Positions 1-7,588 of a stretch of 32,358 bases of DNA are shown here, in pieces (the stretch's first letter is position 1; every line of letters begins with the position of its first letter). Origin of the DNA: an uncultured Sulfurimonas sp. (GTDB taxonomy: Bacteria; Campylobacterota; Campylobacteria; Campylobacterales; Sulfurimonadaceae); the NCBI GenBank assembly GCA_937900945.1, contig CALCGG010000009.1, positions 1-32,358 of the forward strand. Reading direction: 5' to 3'. A program made the translations under genes and the position numbers. Below the pieces are notes generated by a model, which ran no database searches, was not told the DNA's origin, and saw only the letters and a program-made list of their open reading frames with translations.

Positions 1-1
1 T

Positions 2-643
2 AAAGAGCTGCATGTTGTGCTTTTAATCAGTTATTTTGAAAAAGCTGGTGACAAGGTAGAGGGTAGCCTGGGCTATGAGTATTTCAACTCATTAGTTGTT
101 GTTGACACAGATGGGACAGTTATGGATAACTACCGTAAAACCCACATCCCGGATGGTCCCGGTTATGAAGAAAAATTTTATTTTAAACCGGGCGACAGCG
201 GCTTCAAAGTTTATGATACTGCATTTGGAAAAATCGGTGTAGGGATTTGCTGGGATCAGTGGTTTTGTGAAACAGCAAGAGCTTTAACACTTATGGGGGC
301 TGAGATTATCTTTTACCCAACTGCGATAGGCAGTGAACCTGAGATAAAACTCGATTCAAAAGAGCACTGGCAAAGAGTACAAATGGGGCATTCTGCTACA
401 AATACCGTTCCCGTTGTAGTTGCAAACAGATTTGGTGAGGAAGTTGGAGAAAGTTGTACTTTAAACTTTTATGGTTCTTCGTTTATAACTGACTATACAG
501 GTGCAAAAATTGCTGAAGCATCAAGAGATAAAGAAGAAATTCTTTATGCTGAATTTGATTTGGAAGAAAATGCAAAACAGAGAGAATATTGGGGATTACT
601 TAGAGATAGAAGAGCTGAAGCATATGAGACTATTTGCAAATGA
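2..643 (+). CDS. aguB: N-carbamoylputrescine amidohydrolase, 5' end cut by window
   Basis: Carbon-nitrogen hydrolase (nitrilase superfamily) that hydrolyses N-carbamoylputrescine to putrescine, CO2 and ammonia in the agmatine route of polyamine synthesis; cytoplasmic. The frame is open from base 2, so the true start lies before the window. About 213 residues of a family length near 290 are present. Visible signatures are YRKTHIPDGPGY, which carries the catalytic Lys, GVGICWDQWF, which carries the nucleophilic Cys, and FYPTAIGSEP. The N-terminal Glu of the Glu-Lys-Cys triad would lie in the missing part. A GTG at 17 is inside the conserved fold (the preceding frame reads KELHV) and is not a credible start. 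The family match is strong along the whole fragment. The stop codon sits inside a terminator-like hairpin. Confidence 0.93.
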   Translation, partial: KELHVVLLISYFEKAGDKVEGSLGYEYFNSLVVVDTDGTVMDNYRKTHIPDGPGYEEKFYFKPGDSGFKVYDTAFGKIGVGICWDQWFCETARALTLMGAEIIFYPTAIGSEPEIKLDSKEHWQRVQMGHSATNTVPVVVANRFGEEVGESCTLNFYGSSFITDYTGAKIAEASRDKEEILYAEFDLEENAKQREYWGLLRDRRAEAYETICK

Positions 644-657
644 TAATCTCATTTTTT
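625..657 (+). terminator. Intrinsic terminator of aguB
   Basis: TGAGA (625-629) pairs with TCTCA (647-651). After one mismatch, TAT (631-633) pairs with ATA (643-645). The 9-nt loop is at 634-642 and six T residues follow (652-657). The stem overlaps the aguB stop codon. The only gene just downstream is on the opposite strand and ends at 649, which suits termination between convergent genes. The stem is short and AT-rich, so strength is uncertain. Confidence 0.5.
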
Positions 658-897
658 CTGATTAAGTCTAGTTAGGATTTTTTCACCTTTTTTTATTTGT
701 AATGCGATGATAGCTAACTCTTCTTGTAGTTCTGTATCATCCTCATACGGTGCATTTCTAATGGATTCAAAGATTTTTAACCTACGTTTTTTCAATTTTT
801 TTAAAAGATCTTTTATAGCCTTTTTTTTACCTGAGATAACAAAATTATCTAACTGTAAATATTCTGCTATGCTATCGATAAATTTTTTTACACTCAT
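649..897 (-). CDS. Small Lys-rich protein of unknown function
   Basis: 82-residue basic protein, convergent with aguB and separated from it by five bases. I do not recognise a family. The middle (about residues 24-40) is a dense Lys/Arg stretch including KKKAIKDLLKKLKKRR, and the C-terminal half is predicted helical and acidic then basic. There is no signal peptide and no cysteine. The start is supported by a clear Shine-Dalgarno (AAGGA, complement of 905-909) about seven bases before the ATG. The strong ribosome binding site and good spacing make it a probable real gene. The opposite-strand open frame at 707-928 looks like its shadow. Role unknown; a nucleic-acid-binding helix bundle is only a guess from charge. 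Confidence 0.6.
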   Translation of the reverse strand: MSVKKFIDSIAEYLQLDNFVISGKKKAIKDLLKKLKKRRLKIFESIRNAPYEDDTELQEELAIIALQIKKGEKILTRLNQKK

Positions 898-948
898 TTT
901 AAGTCCTTTTTTGAAGATAGCTATATGACGGAGTATAGTATTTAGATA

Positions 949-986
949 TTACAACATGGTTACGTGCTAAAATATACTTGGTAACC
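949..986 (+). promoter_or_regulatory. Possible promoter with flanking inverted repeat, J-domain gene
   Basis: TATACT at 973-978 resembles a -10 box, with a weak TTACAA at 949-954 eighteen bases upstream. The -10 lies between the arms of a 6-bp inverted repeat, GGTTAC (958-963) and GTAACC (981-986). A factor binding the arms would cover the polymerase site. The arms are short and could be chance. Confidence 0.35.
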
Positions 987-1056
987 TTCTGAAATAAGTA
1001 TAAATGGAACTAAATTTGCTTAATTTTATAAAATATCCCAAAAAAAGGTAGGAAAG

Positions 1057-1860
1057 ATGGACATTGTATTACGCAATAACCTTATTCTTATCACTACAGG
1101 ATTTGATACGCTAAATACCAAGTGGATGAGAGATTTTTTAAATCATCATTCTCGAGGCATGCTCTTCTTGCCGAAGGCTGTTCTGGTCTTTAGAAATGAG
1201 ACTTTAAAAGATATTAGGGACGCGTTTATACATCAGCTGAGTGAGTATCATGCGGTAGCAAATGATTTTTCGCATGAATTTTTTTTAAGATCTTTGTTGA
1301 AGTATGGAACTCAACCAATCAAAATAGAACTTGATAAGTTGTTGGAGCCTGAAATTGTAAAAGTAAATCTCTATGCATATGATAAAAATACTGTTTTAAT
1401 ATCTTTAGAACATCCAAATTCTTGGGTGCTAAGTTATATGCGCTCACAACTCGAAGTGTATGTTGAGAGAGGTACTGATATGTCGTTGGTAATAGATGTT
1501 TCAGACTACAAAGCAAAGGCCAGACTTGACAGAGCTTTAAATAAACGCCATATTTTGCATTATCAAATACAATACAATTATGATAATCATTTCATAAGTA
1601 AACTTTATTCAGATTTTGCAAATTTTAGTTTTGGTGATTTATGTAAAAACAAAAAAGAAGATGAAAATATTTATTTTTACACTGTCTTGGAATGCCCAAT
1701 CGGAGCAAGTCAGGATGCTCTTAAAAAGAGTTATAAAAAACTCACAAAAGCGTACCATCCGGATAAGATTTTTCAGGAAAATCCATACATGATAAAGCAT
1801 TACACTCAAAAATTTCAACTTTTGCAAGAAGCATATACTGCACTTAAAGTAGTCTCTTAG
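1057..1860 (+). CDS. J-domain (DnaJ-like) protein, C-terminal J domain
   Basis: 267 residues. The last ~64 residues form a J domain: YTVLECPIGAS, a basic helix II (KKSYKKLTKAY), the diagnostic HPD tripeptide at 234-236 and a helix III/IV ending EAYTAL. A J domain stimulates DnaK ATPase, so the protein is probably a specialised Hsp70 co-chaperone. The first ~200 residues show no recognised domain, no Gly/Phe-rich linker and no zinc-finger cysteines, so it is not DnaJ itself. It resembles the type III layout with the J domain at the C-terminus. Start ATG at 1057 follows a purine-rich site (aggtaggaaag). Its stop overlaps the stop of the convergent DUF234 gene. The client specificity presumably lies in the unassigned N-terminal part. 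Confidence 0.8.
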   Translation: MDIVLRNNLILITTGFDTLNTKWMRDFLNHHSRGMLFLPKAVLVFRNETLKDIRDAFIHQLSEYHAVANDFSHEFFLRSLLKYGTQPIKIELDKLLEPEIVKVNLYAYDKNTVLISLEHPNSWVLSYMRSQLEVYVERGTDMSLVIDVSDYKAKARLDRALNKRHILHYQIQYNYDNHFISKLYSDFANFSFGDLCKNKKEDENIYFYTVLECPIGASQDALKKSYKKLTKAYHPDKIFQENPYMIKHYTQKFQLLQEAYTALKVVS

Positions 1861-2801
1861 CTTATAATGAAATCTTCTATCAGCTCATCTTCTCTATTGC
1901 TCTTCAGCAGTGCTTTAAAATCCTCTGAAGAGTAGAGTGCGAGCTCTTTTCCCTGGCGATGCATCAACTTTTTGGAAAAACCTCTTTTTGAAAAAAACAC
2001 TATTTGCGTTGGTTGGATATCGAGCTTTTCACATTTATCAAGAAGTTTATTTATCTCTTTTGTATTGACTTTGTGATTTGTCCATTTACACTCTGCTACA
2101 TACACTTTGCCATTGTGGGTGATAGTAAGTATGTCTATTTCAATTTTTGCATCCCAATAGCTTCCAGAACTGAGTATCTGTGCATCTCTCAGGTTATAGT
2201 TTAACAGTAACTCTGAGAGTTCTTCAAAAACCAAACTTGTATAACTGTTTTGCCGAAGTTCAAAATCTTTTAAAAGGCTTTCGTAATTTTTCATCTTGAT
2301 ATCTTGGATATGCGGAGCTATGAAATAAAACCAAAATCTTACAAAAGGCTTTGTGAAAAGGACTTTGTGGGATATTCTCTGTCTTGCTTCTTCTCTTTTG
2401 AGTTTGCCGTAAGGATTTGCCTCTCTAGGTGATTTTTCTCTGGAGTATTCGATTTGGATAAGACCTTTTTCTTGTAAATAGTTGAGTGCCATTCCCCCAT
2501 TTTGATTGTTAAGCCCAGCTCTGTTAAAGGCTGAAAAGATTCGCCTGTCACCTACAGCAAGCGCTCTTAAGAGTCTTTTGTTGATTGTGTCACCAAGAGT
2601 TAATTGCTCTATCTTTTCATGCAACATTTCAAAATTCTCAAGGATTAACTCTCTGATCAATGTGCTAATCGGTTTCGTTGTATCAACTTTCCATCCAAGC
2701 CCGCCAAAAACCGAAAAGTACTCTATCATGGTTTCCATATCATCGGGAAAATTTCTAAAATAAAAGGAACGAAATTGATTTAAAAGTTTAGGATTTGTCA
2801 T
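1857..2801 (-). CDS. DUF234-domain protein, putative PD-(D/E)XK nuclease without ATPase domain
   Basis: 314 residues. The C-terminal ~170 residues match the DUF234 region usually found at the end of archaeal-type AAA ATPases: a FVRFWFYFIAP segment (153-163), then WDAKIEIDI and VAECKW. E221, D223, E237 and K239 form the ID...ECK pattern of the restriction-endonuclease-like (PD-(D/E)XK) fold, so nuclease activity is plausible. The N-terminal half looks helical with a winged-helix-like segment (about 85-120). No Walker A or B motif is present, so the ATPase half typical of the family is absent. The gene starts 18 bases after the Y-family polymerase stop on the same strand, so the two are probably cotranscribed. 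Link to repair or mobile-DNA defence is inference only. Confidence 0.7.
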   Translation of the reverse strand: MTNPKLLNQFRSFYFRNFPDDMETMIEYFSVFGGLGWKVDTTKPISTLIRELILENFEMLHEKIEQLTLGDTINKRLLRALAVGDRRIFSAFNRAGLNNQNGGMALNYLQEKGLIQIEYSREKSPREANPYGKLKREEARQRISHKVLFTKPFVRFWFYFIAPHIQDIKMKNYESLLKDFELRQNSYTSLVFEELSELLLNYNLRDAQILSSGSYWDAKIEIDILTITHNGKVYVAECKWTNHKVNTKEINKLLDKCEKLDIQPTQIVFFSKRGFSKKLMHRQGKELALYSSEDFKALLKSNREDELIEDFIIS

Positions 2802-2819
2802 AAATATATTCTATCATAA

Positions 2820-4091
2820 TTACATTTCACTAGCCCATTTTATAGCATCTATTCCATATTTCTCTCTTAGGCTTTGAGCTGAATCTGTTAGTTTTTTCAT
2901 TTTTTGTTCATCACAAAAGCCGATAAGCGAAAGCTCTTTTTTGGAGTCACGCGTAAAACTTGAGCAGTTTATACTTAGCCTGATTACATGTAACCTTTTA
3001 TGAACATCTGCCTCATGAAACAAGGAAATGCATAAAGAGTCAAACTTTTTTTCTGTAAATATCTCAGCTAAAGAGATGTTTTTATGGGATTTCTGGTTCA
3101 TTTCATACGCTATGCTCAAATGAAAAACTGTAGGAATGACTTCAAGTTTTAAGATGGCAAAACTTAGATGACGCGCTAAAACATGCACTCTTCTTTTTAA
3201 TTCTGTTCTGTCATGAAGCGGATCAAAGGTACGTGAAATCCCTATGGACTTCCTTTGCGAAGAGGTTATTATGGGTGCATCACTTGTTCCGTTGACTCTT
3301 TTGTACAACTCTTGTGCGTAAGGTCCCCAAGATTCCACCGTTCCACGCCTTTTTCTTAACTCTCCCAATGTATGAATTTGAGCGGCTCTCAGTCTCTCTT
3401 TCATACTTTTACCGATACCGGCAAATTTCTCTACATGTATAGGGTTTATAAATTTGTCAAATTCATAGGGATATATAGTTTTACATCCAAAAGGTTTTGC
3501 AGCCGATGTTGCCATTTTAGCGATATAGCGGGTGTGAGCAGATCCGATAGAAACCGGAAGTTTCAACTCCCTTTTTATCTCATGCCGGAGATTGTCTATA
3601 AACTGAGGAACATCCTCATCTTCAACCCAGCCGCTCAAATCTCCGTAAAACTCATCTATGCTGGCTTGTTCAATAAGCGGAATTTTTAGTTGCAAAAACT
3701 GATGAAGCGCATGGGAGAGTTTTTGATACAGCGACATATTAGGAGCTTTGATGATAAGCTGCGGACAAAGACTGAGAGCTTCACTAATGTTCATGGCAGT
3801 TTTTACCCCAAAGGCTCTCGCCTCATAACTTGAGGTTGTAAGGATGCCTCTGACTTTTCCGCTCTCATCTTTAAAAGCATCCAAATCATCATCTTTGTCT
3901 TCATAAGCCTTATAAAAAGTAGGTACAAAAGAGCCGGAGTTTTCAAGGTTGACAGTTTGGTTTTTCGCTTCTTTGTTAAATATCTTAGTGTCACTTCTCC
4001 CACCAATGGCTACAGCCTTATGTTCAAGTGAACTATCAATAATTCTGGCAGCGGAGACAAAAAAGCAGTCTATATCTATATGTATTTTCAT
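2820..4091 (-). CDS. dinB: Y-family DNA polymerase (DNA polymerase IV type)
   Basis: 423-residue translesion polymerase. HIDIDCFF at the N-terminus provides the first metal-binding Asp (D6) and an aromatic steric gate (F11). SIDEFYGD (144-151) gives the second catalytic acidic pair, D146 and E147. A helix-hairpin-helix thumb follows (FAGIGKSMKERL, about 223-234) and a little-finger region from about 290. Residues ~33-80 are an acidic, low-conservation insert between the GG of the first strand and the conserved TTSSYEARAFGV, longer than in E. coli DinB. No C-terminal clamp-binding motif (QxxLF type) is obvious. It is first in a minus-strand pair with the DUF234 gene. No good Shine-Dalgarno is visible before the ATG. 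DinB and UmuC subfamilies are hard to separate here. Confidence 0.88.
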   Translation of the reverse strand: MKIHIDIDCFFVSAARIIDSSLEHKAVAIGGRSDTKIFNKEAKNQTVNLENSGSFVPTFYKAYEDKDDDLDAFKDESGKVRGILTTSSYEARAFGVKTAMNISEALSLCPQLIIKAPNMSLYQKLSHALHQFLQLKIPLIEQASIDEFYGDLSGWVEDEDVPQFIDNLRHEIKRELKLPVSIGSAHTRYIAKMATSAAKPFGCKTIYPYEFDKFINPIHVEKFAGIGKSMKERLRAAQIHTLGELRKRRGTVESWGPYAQELYKRVNGTSDAPIITSSQRKSIGISRTFDPLHDRTELKRRVHVLARHLSFAILKLEVIPTVFHLSIAYEMNQKSHKNISLAEIFTEKKFDSLCISLFHEADVHKRLHVIRLSINCSSFTRDSKKELSLIGFCDEQKMKKLTDSAQSLREKYGIDAIKWASEM

Positions 4092-4131
4092 GTTTTCATA
4101 TTAGTCTATTTTGCATTAATATTTAAATTTT

Positions 4132-4161
4132 ATGACAAATTGCCTAAAGATTGATTATAAT
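4132..4161 (+). promoter_or_regulatory. Sigma-70-type promoter for small four-Cys gene
   Basis: ATGACA (4132-4137, one mismatch to TTGACA) is followed after 18 bases by a perfect TATAAT (4156-4161). It lies 23 bases before the ATG at 4185 in the 93-base divergent gap with dinB, so predicted transcription starts near 4168 with a short leader containing GGAGAT. Confidence 0.6.
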
Positions 4162-4184
4162 TTCAAAAAAATATGGAGATAAAG

Positions 4185-4343
4185 ATGGCACAAGTACCAG
4201 AAGATATAGGATGTCTAAACGAAGAATGTATAGCAAAAGATGATTGTAAGCGCCAAGAAATAGCAAAAAACAAGACAGCTCGCGAGATTCAGGAATTTGG
4301 CGGTTCACAAGCTAAAAAATGTGGTAAGTTTATACAAAAATAG
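4185..4343 (+). CDS. 52-residue four-cysteine small protein
   Basis: Small protein of unknown function beginning MAQVPEDIGC and ending CGKFIQK. Cysteines at 10, 15, 21 and 46 are the notable feature: C-x4-C-x5-C near the N-terminus and a fourth near the end, compatible with a metal site or structural zinc. The middle is charged and helical. A good Shine-Dalgarno (GGAGAT, 4175-4180) sits four bases before the ATG, and a consensus promoter lies just upstream. The next gene begins about 20 bases downstream, so it may lead the lipoprotein-nfo operon. No membrane segment or signal peptide. The family is not recognised; the promoter, ribosome site and cysteine pattern are the support for calling it. 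Confidence 0.65.
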   Translation: MAQVPEDIGCLNEECIAKDDCKRQEIAKNKTAREIQEFGGSQAKKCGKFIQK

Positions 4344-4363
4344 AGATACTCAAGGATTATTGT

Positions 4364-4837
4364 ATAAAATATTTATTACTTATTTTTATTATTTTTTTCA
4401 CTGCATGCAGTACAAAAAACTACGAGCATACTCAAACAAAAATCATTTTAATTAAGTCTCCAAAACTCAAATTTGCAGATTTGGGGTTTGTACGAAATAG
4501 TGATAAAAGTATAGAACTTGAACTCTTCGTGGCTGGAAAATCTGTACAAAAGATTACTATAAATCATCTCATTTGCGTAGACGATGGCTGTATGAGTAAA
4601 AGCGGATTTAATGGAGATTATTTAAACAAATATTATCCTGATGACATACTCCAAAATATTCTTTTGGGGGATGTTCTTTATGATGGTATAGCTTTAGTTA
4701 AAACAGCAGATGGATTTGAGCAGCAAATCAAAGATGCTCATGTGGAAATCGCCTATAAAGTAACTCCACATGTAATAGAGTTTAAAGATAAAAAAAATAA
4801 GATAATTTTTGTAATAAAAGATACGGAGCAAAGATGA
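4364..4837 (+). CDS. Predicted lipoprotein with apparent ATA start
   Basis: Unrecognised ~157-residue protein upstream of nfo. The open frame runs back from a conventional TTG at 4481 without a stop to 4328. The upstream part encodes a clean lipoprotein signal: K, then a hydrophobic run ([10 protein letters not shown]), then lipobox TAC followed by STKN. No ATG, GTG or TTG exists in frame before the signal. The natural start is ATA at 4364, eight bases after the AAGGA-type Shine-Dalgarno at 4352-4356. Starting at 4481 would delete the signal peptide. The mature part has two further cysteines (CVDDGC) and is mixed beta-like. The stop overlaps the nfo ATG (ATGA), implying translational coupling. 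Location is probably the periplasmic face of a membrane. A mutated start or a base error is the alternative. Confidence 0.6.
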   Translation: MKYLLLIFIIFFTACSTKNYEHTQTKIILIKSPKLKFADLGFVRNSDKSIELELFVAGKSVQKITINHLICVDDGCMSKSGFNGDYLNKYYPDDILQNILLGDVLYDGIALVKTADGFEQQIKDAHVEIAYKVTPHVIEFKDKKNKIIFVIKDTEQR

Positions 4838-5685
4838 CAAACAAAAAGTTCGTAGGAGCACATACTTCAGCAGCAGGCGGTGTTTTTAATGCAGTCAAAA
4901 ATGCAGAGGCGATTGGGGCAAAAGCCTTTGCACTTTTTACTAAAAATCAAAAACGCTGGGATGCAAAACCGCTCGAGACGGCTACGATAGACAAGTTTCA
5001 AAAAGAACTTGATAAAAGTGGAATTTTAGCCAAACATGTTTTGCCTCATGACTCATACCTTATAAATCTAGGTCATCCAGAAGTAGAGAAACGTGAAAAA
5101 TCAATGGACGCTTTTTTGGATGAAGTGCAAAGATGCGAGCTTTTAGGGCTTGACAAGCTCAATTTTCACCCAGGAAGTCATCTCAAACAAATAAGTGAAG
5201 ATGAGTGTTTAGGTAAAATCGCAGAGGCAATGAATAGGACGCTTGACAAAACAAGCGGTGTGAGTTTAGTTCTTGAAAATACTGCAGGACAGGGAAGTAA
5301 CCTTGGCTGGAGATTTGAGCATCTGGCAGCTATAATTGACAAGATAGAAGACAAATCACGTGTGGGTGTCTGCATAGATACCTGTCACATGTTTACGGCA
5401 GGTTATGACATAAGAACCAGAGATGTTTACGATAAAACATGGGCAGAATTTGAGCATATTGTAGGTTTTAAATACTTGATGGGGATGCACATAAACGATT
5501 CTAAGCCTGATTTAGGCTCACATGTAGACAGGCATCACTCTTTGGGTCTTGGAAAAATCGGCTTGGATGCTTTTAGATTTATTATGAATGATGAGAGGAT
5601 GGATGATATTCCTCTTATCTTGGAGACAATTGATGAGAGTATTTGGAAAGAAGAGATAGAGCTTTTATATTCTTTCGTAGATTAA
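4834..5685 (+). CDS. nfo: Endonuclease IV (AP endonuclease)
   Basis: 283-residue TIM-barrel AP endonuclease of base-excision repair that cleaves the phosphodiester 5' to abasic sites and removes 3' blocking groups using three zinc ions. All nine metal ligands expected from E. coli Nfo are seen: H72, H112, E148, D182, H185, H219, D232, H234 and E264, in the motifs PHDSY, NFHPGS, LENTAG, IDTCH, MHINDS, VDRHH and LILET. The start GAHTSAAGG is typical of the family and the length matches. Its ATG overlaps the stop of the lipoprotein gene by four bases, so translation is probably coupled. The family call is very secure. Confidence 0.96.
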   Translation: MTNKKFVGAHTSAAGGVFNAVKNAEAIGAKAFALFTKNQKRWDAKPLETATIDKFQKELDKSGILAKHVLPHDSYLINLGHPEVEKREKSMDAFLDEVQRCELLGLDKLNFHPGSHLKQISEDECLGKIAEAMNRTLDKTSGVSLVLENTAGQGSNLGWRFEHLAAIIDKIEDKSRVGVCIDTCHMFTAGYDIRTRDVYDKTWAEFEHIVGFKYLMGMHINDSKPDLGSHVDRHHSLGLGKIGLDAFRFIMNDERMDDIPLILETIDESIWKEEIELLYSFVD

Positions 5686-5730
5686 GCATATATTGTGTAA
5701 CATAACTCAATGAAATTTTAAGGAATTATT

Positions 5731-7467
5731 ACGAAAACATTAATCAACTTTTTACAAACAAAAGATATTGAAAACTCTACAATTTTTATACATTTAAAGT
5801 GCAGTATTGCAGAGGCTAGATTGCTTCAGAATTTAGCAAAAAAATATACAGAAGGTCAGGATGATGTCCTTGTGTTAGAACTTTTGCAGGAGTTGTATGA
5901 TGGTAAAAGTTATGAGTATTTAAGCCATTTGAGTGAAGTGAAAATATTGCTGGAACTCGGTTGGCTTCATCAGCAAAGTTTTACGCCCATGAAAATATCT
6001 GAAGTCACTCCGCTCGAACTTTTAAATACAGCAGTCGGTTTATCTCCATCGTTTTTAAAGCTTTTGCAAGAGGGCACGCTTGATACAGAGTTGCCGGACA
6101 TCAAGCCATATGCCGACCATTTAGAATATCTCCAAGACCAGTTTTTCAGAATAGAGCTTTACCAAAAAATGACGACTATCCGCCAAAATGTACATGAGCA
6201 TTCTTTAGCAATAGACAGGGTGCAGCATAAGCTTCATCTCTTGGAAATACGTATAGAGGATAGAGTTGCGCAAACTTCTCAGGTGCTTGCATTAGACAAG
6301 TTTTTTAAACAAAGAAAGATGAATAAGAATGAGCAGGTTTTATTTATTGCTCTGCTTCGTGAAGAATACAGTGCTACAGATTCGTCACTTCGAGAGATGA
6401 ATGCTCTCATAGATTTAATCTCATTTGATGAGTATGAGAGAATTAAAAACCGTTCCCTTTTGGAAGAAGGCTCGAACCTTATAAGTGAAGGGATTATCGA
6501 CTACGAGGAGATGCTAAACCCTTTTGGCGGAATATCCCGTGCATTTTACATCGTCGATGAGATTCTCCAAAGCATCATCCATCCGCAAAAAAATAAAAAA
6601 GTGAGACGCCTAAAGCTAAATGCACTTATGAGTGAACAGGATATTTTTGAATTAGTTGAGCCTGAGACTTCGCTCACAGATGTCGTACTCAACAAAAAGA
6701 CACAAGATACGCTTGAAAACTTAATGAGACAGGTTGATAAAGAGGTTATAAACAGACTCGTTGCATGGGGGATAAAAGATAAAAAAAGCGGCATAGATGC
6801 AAGAATTATCTTTTACGGAGCAGCCGGAACCGGAAAAACCATGACAGCTTACTCCTTAGCTAAATCTTTAAAAAGACAAGTTCTTGCCTTTGATTGTTCA
6901 AAAATTCTTTCCATGTATGTGGGTGAGAGTGAAAAAAATGTTCGTAAAATCTTTGATACTTTTTATGATTTATGCGAAAAAACAAAAACTGAGCCAATAC
7001 TTCTTTTAAATGAAGCAGATCAGTTTTTAAGTTCCCGCTCAAGCGGCATAAACTCAAGTGCAGACCAGATGCACAATCAGATGCAAAATATATTTTTGGA
7101 ACAGATAGAGAATTTCAAAGGGATGCTGATAGCAACTACTAACCTGCTGGAAAATATAGACAAAGCTTTTTCAAGAAGATTTAACTATAAGATAGAGTTT
7201 AAAAAACCTGACGAGGCGCAAAGGGTAGAACTTTGGAAAAAGATGCTTCCAAAAGATGCTCCTTATGAAGAAAATTTTGATTCTTTGCCTTTGTCAAAAT
7301 ATTCTTTAACAGGCGGACAGATAAACTTGATAGTGAAAAACACAGCGTATAAAGTAGCCGTCAGAGAAAATCCTGTCTTTACTTTAAAAGATTTCACGGA
7401 AGAGATAAACAGAGAAAAAGATGCAAATTTTGACAGTGAAAAATCTATGGGATTTTTAAATACATAA
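5731..7467 (+). CDS. AAA+ family ATPase with apparent ACG start
   Basis: About 578 residues. The C-terminal third is an AAA+ module: Walker A GAAGTGKT (363-370), Walker B ILLLNEAD (423-430) with Asn replacing the usual Asp before the catalytic Glu, sensor 1 LIATTN (466-471) and Arg-finger residues in SRRF (R482, R483). The N-terminal ~300 residues are helical, with a probable coiled coil around 140-180. This resembles AAA proteins that remodel protein complexes, but the substrate is unknown. The frame extends upstream of a TTG at 5821 with normal-looking coding back to a stop at 5719-5721. In that part only ACG at 5731 (or ATT at 5728) can serve as start, six bases after the Shine-Dalgarno AAGGA (5720-5724). 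The resulting N-terminus would read MKTLINFLQTKD. Confidence 0.78.
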   Translation, partial: TKTLINFLQTKDIENSTIFIHLKCSIAEARLLQNLAKKYTEGQDDVLVLELLQELYDGKSYEYLSHLSEVKILLELGWLHQQSFTPMKISEVTPLELLNTAVGLSPSFLKLLQEGTLDTELPDIKPYADHLEYLQDQFFRIELYQKMTTIRQNVHEHSLAIDRVQHKLHLLEIRIEDRVAQTSQVLALDKFFKQRKMNKNEQVLFIALLREEYSATDSSLREMNALIDLISFDEYERIKNRSLLEEGSNLISEGIIDYEEMLNPFGGISRAFYIVDEILQSIIHPQKNKKVRRLKLNALMSEQDIFELVEPETSLTDVVLNKKTQDTLENLMRQVDKEVINRLVAWGIKDKKSGIDARIIFYGAAGTGKTMTAYSLAKSLKRQVLAFDCSKILSMYVGESEKNVRKIFDTFYDLCEKTKTEPILLLNEADQFLSSRSSGINSSADQMHNQMQNIFLEQIENFKGMLIATTNLLENIDKAFSRRFNYKIEFKKPDEAQRVELWKKMLPKDAPYEENFDSLPLSKYSLTGGQINLIVKNTAYKVAVRENPVFTLKDFTEEINREKDANFDSEKSMGFLNT

Positions 7468-7588
7468 ATCTTTAAGACAGGTATGAATATTATTTAATGT
7501 AATACTCATGTAACCAAATAGTAATTCCTTTGTAACATTATATTTGCATAATTTCGGCATAAAATGTTTTTACAAAGGAACTTATGCC

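Noticed and set aside
17-19. GTG as start of aguB
   Set aside because: The frame continues to base 2 with conserved family sequence; the gene is simply cut by the window edge.
707-928. Plus-strand open frame opposite the Lys-rich gene
   Set aside because: Phe/Ser-rich product typical of a reverse-complement shadow; the minus frame has the Shine-Dalgarno.
1857-1860. Overlapping stop codons of the J-domain and DUF234 genes as a regulatory device
   Set aside because: A four-base tail-to-tail overlap (TAG on plus, TAA on minus) is common in compact genomes and needs no special cause.
4481-4483. TTG as start of the lipoprotein gene
   Set aside because: It would remove an obvious lipoprotein signal and has no Shine-Dalgarno; the ATA at 4364 fits better.
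5821-5823. TTG as start of the AAA+ ATPase
   Set aside because: No ribosome site precedes it and good coding sequence continues upstream to a Shine-Dalgarno with ACG.
7544-7588. Extended form of the 59-residue protein from TTG 7544
   Set aside because: The Shine-Dalgarno lies inside the extension and fits ATG 7589.
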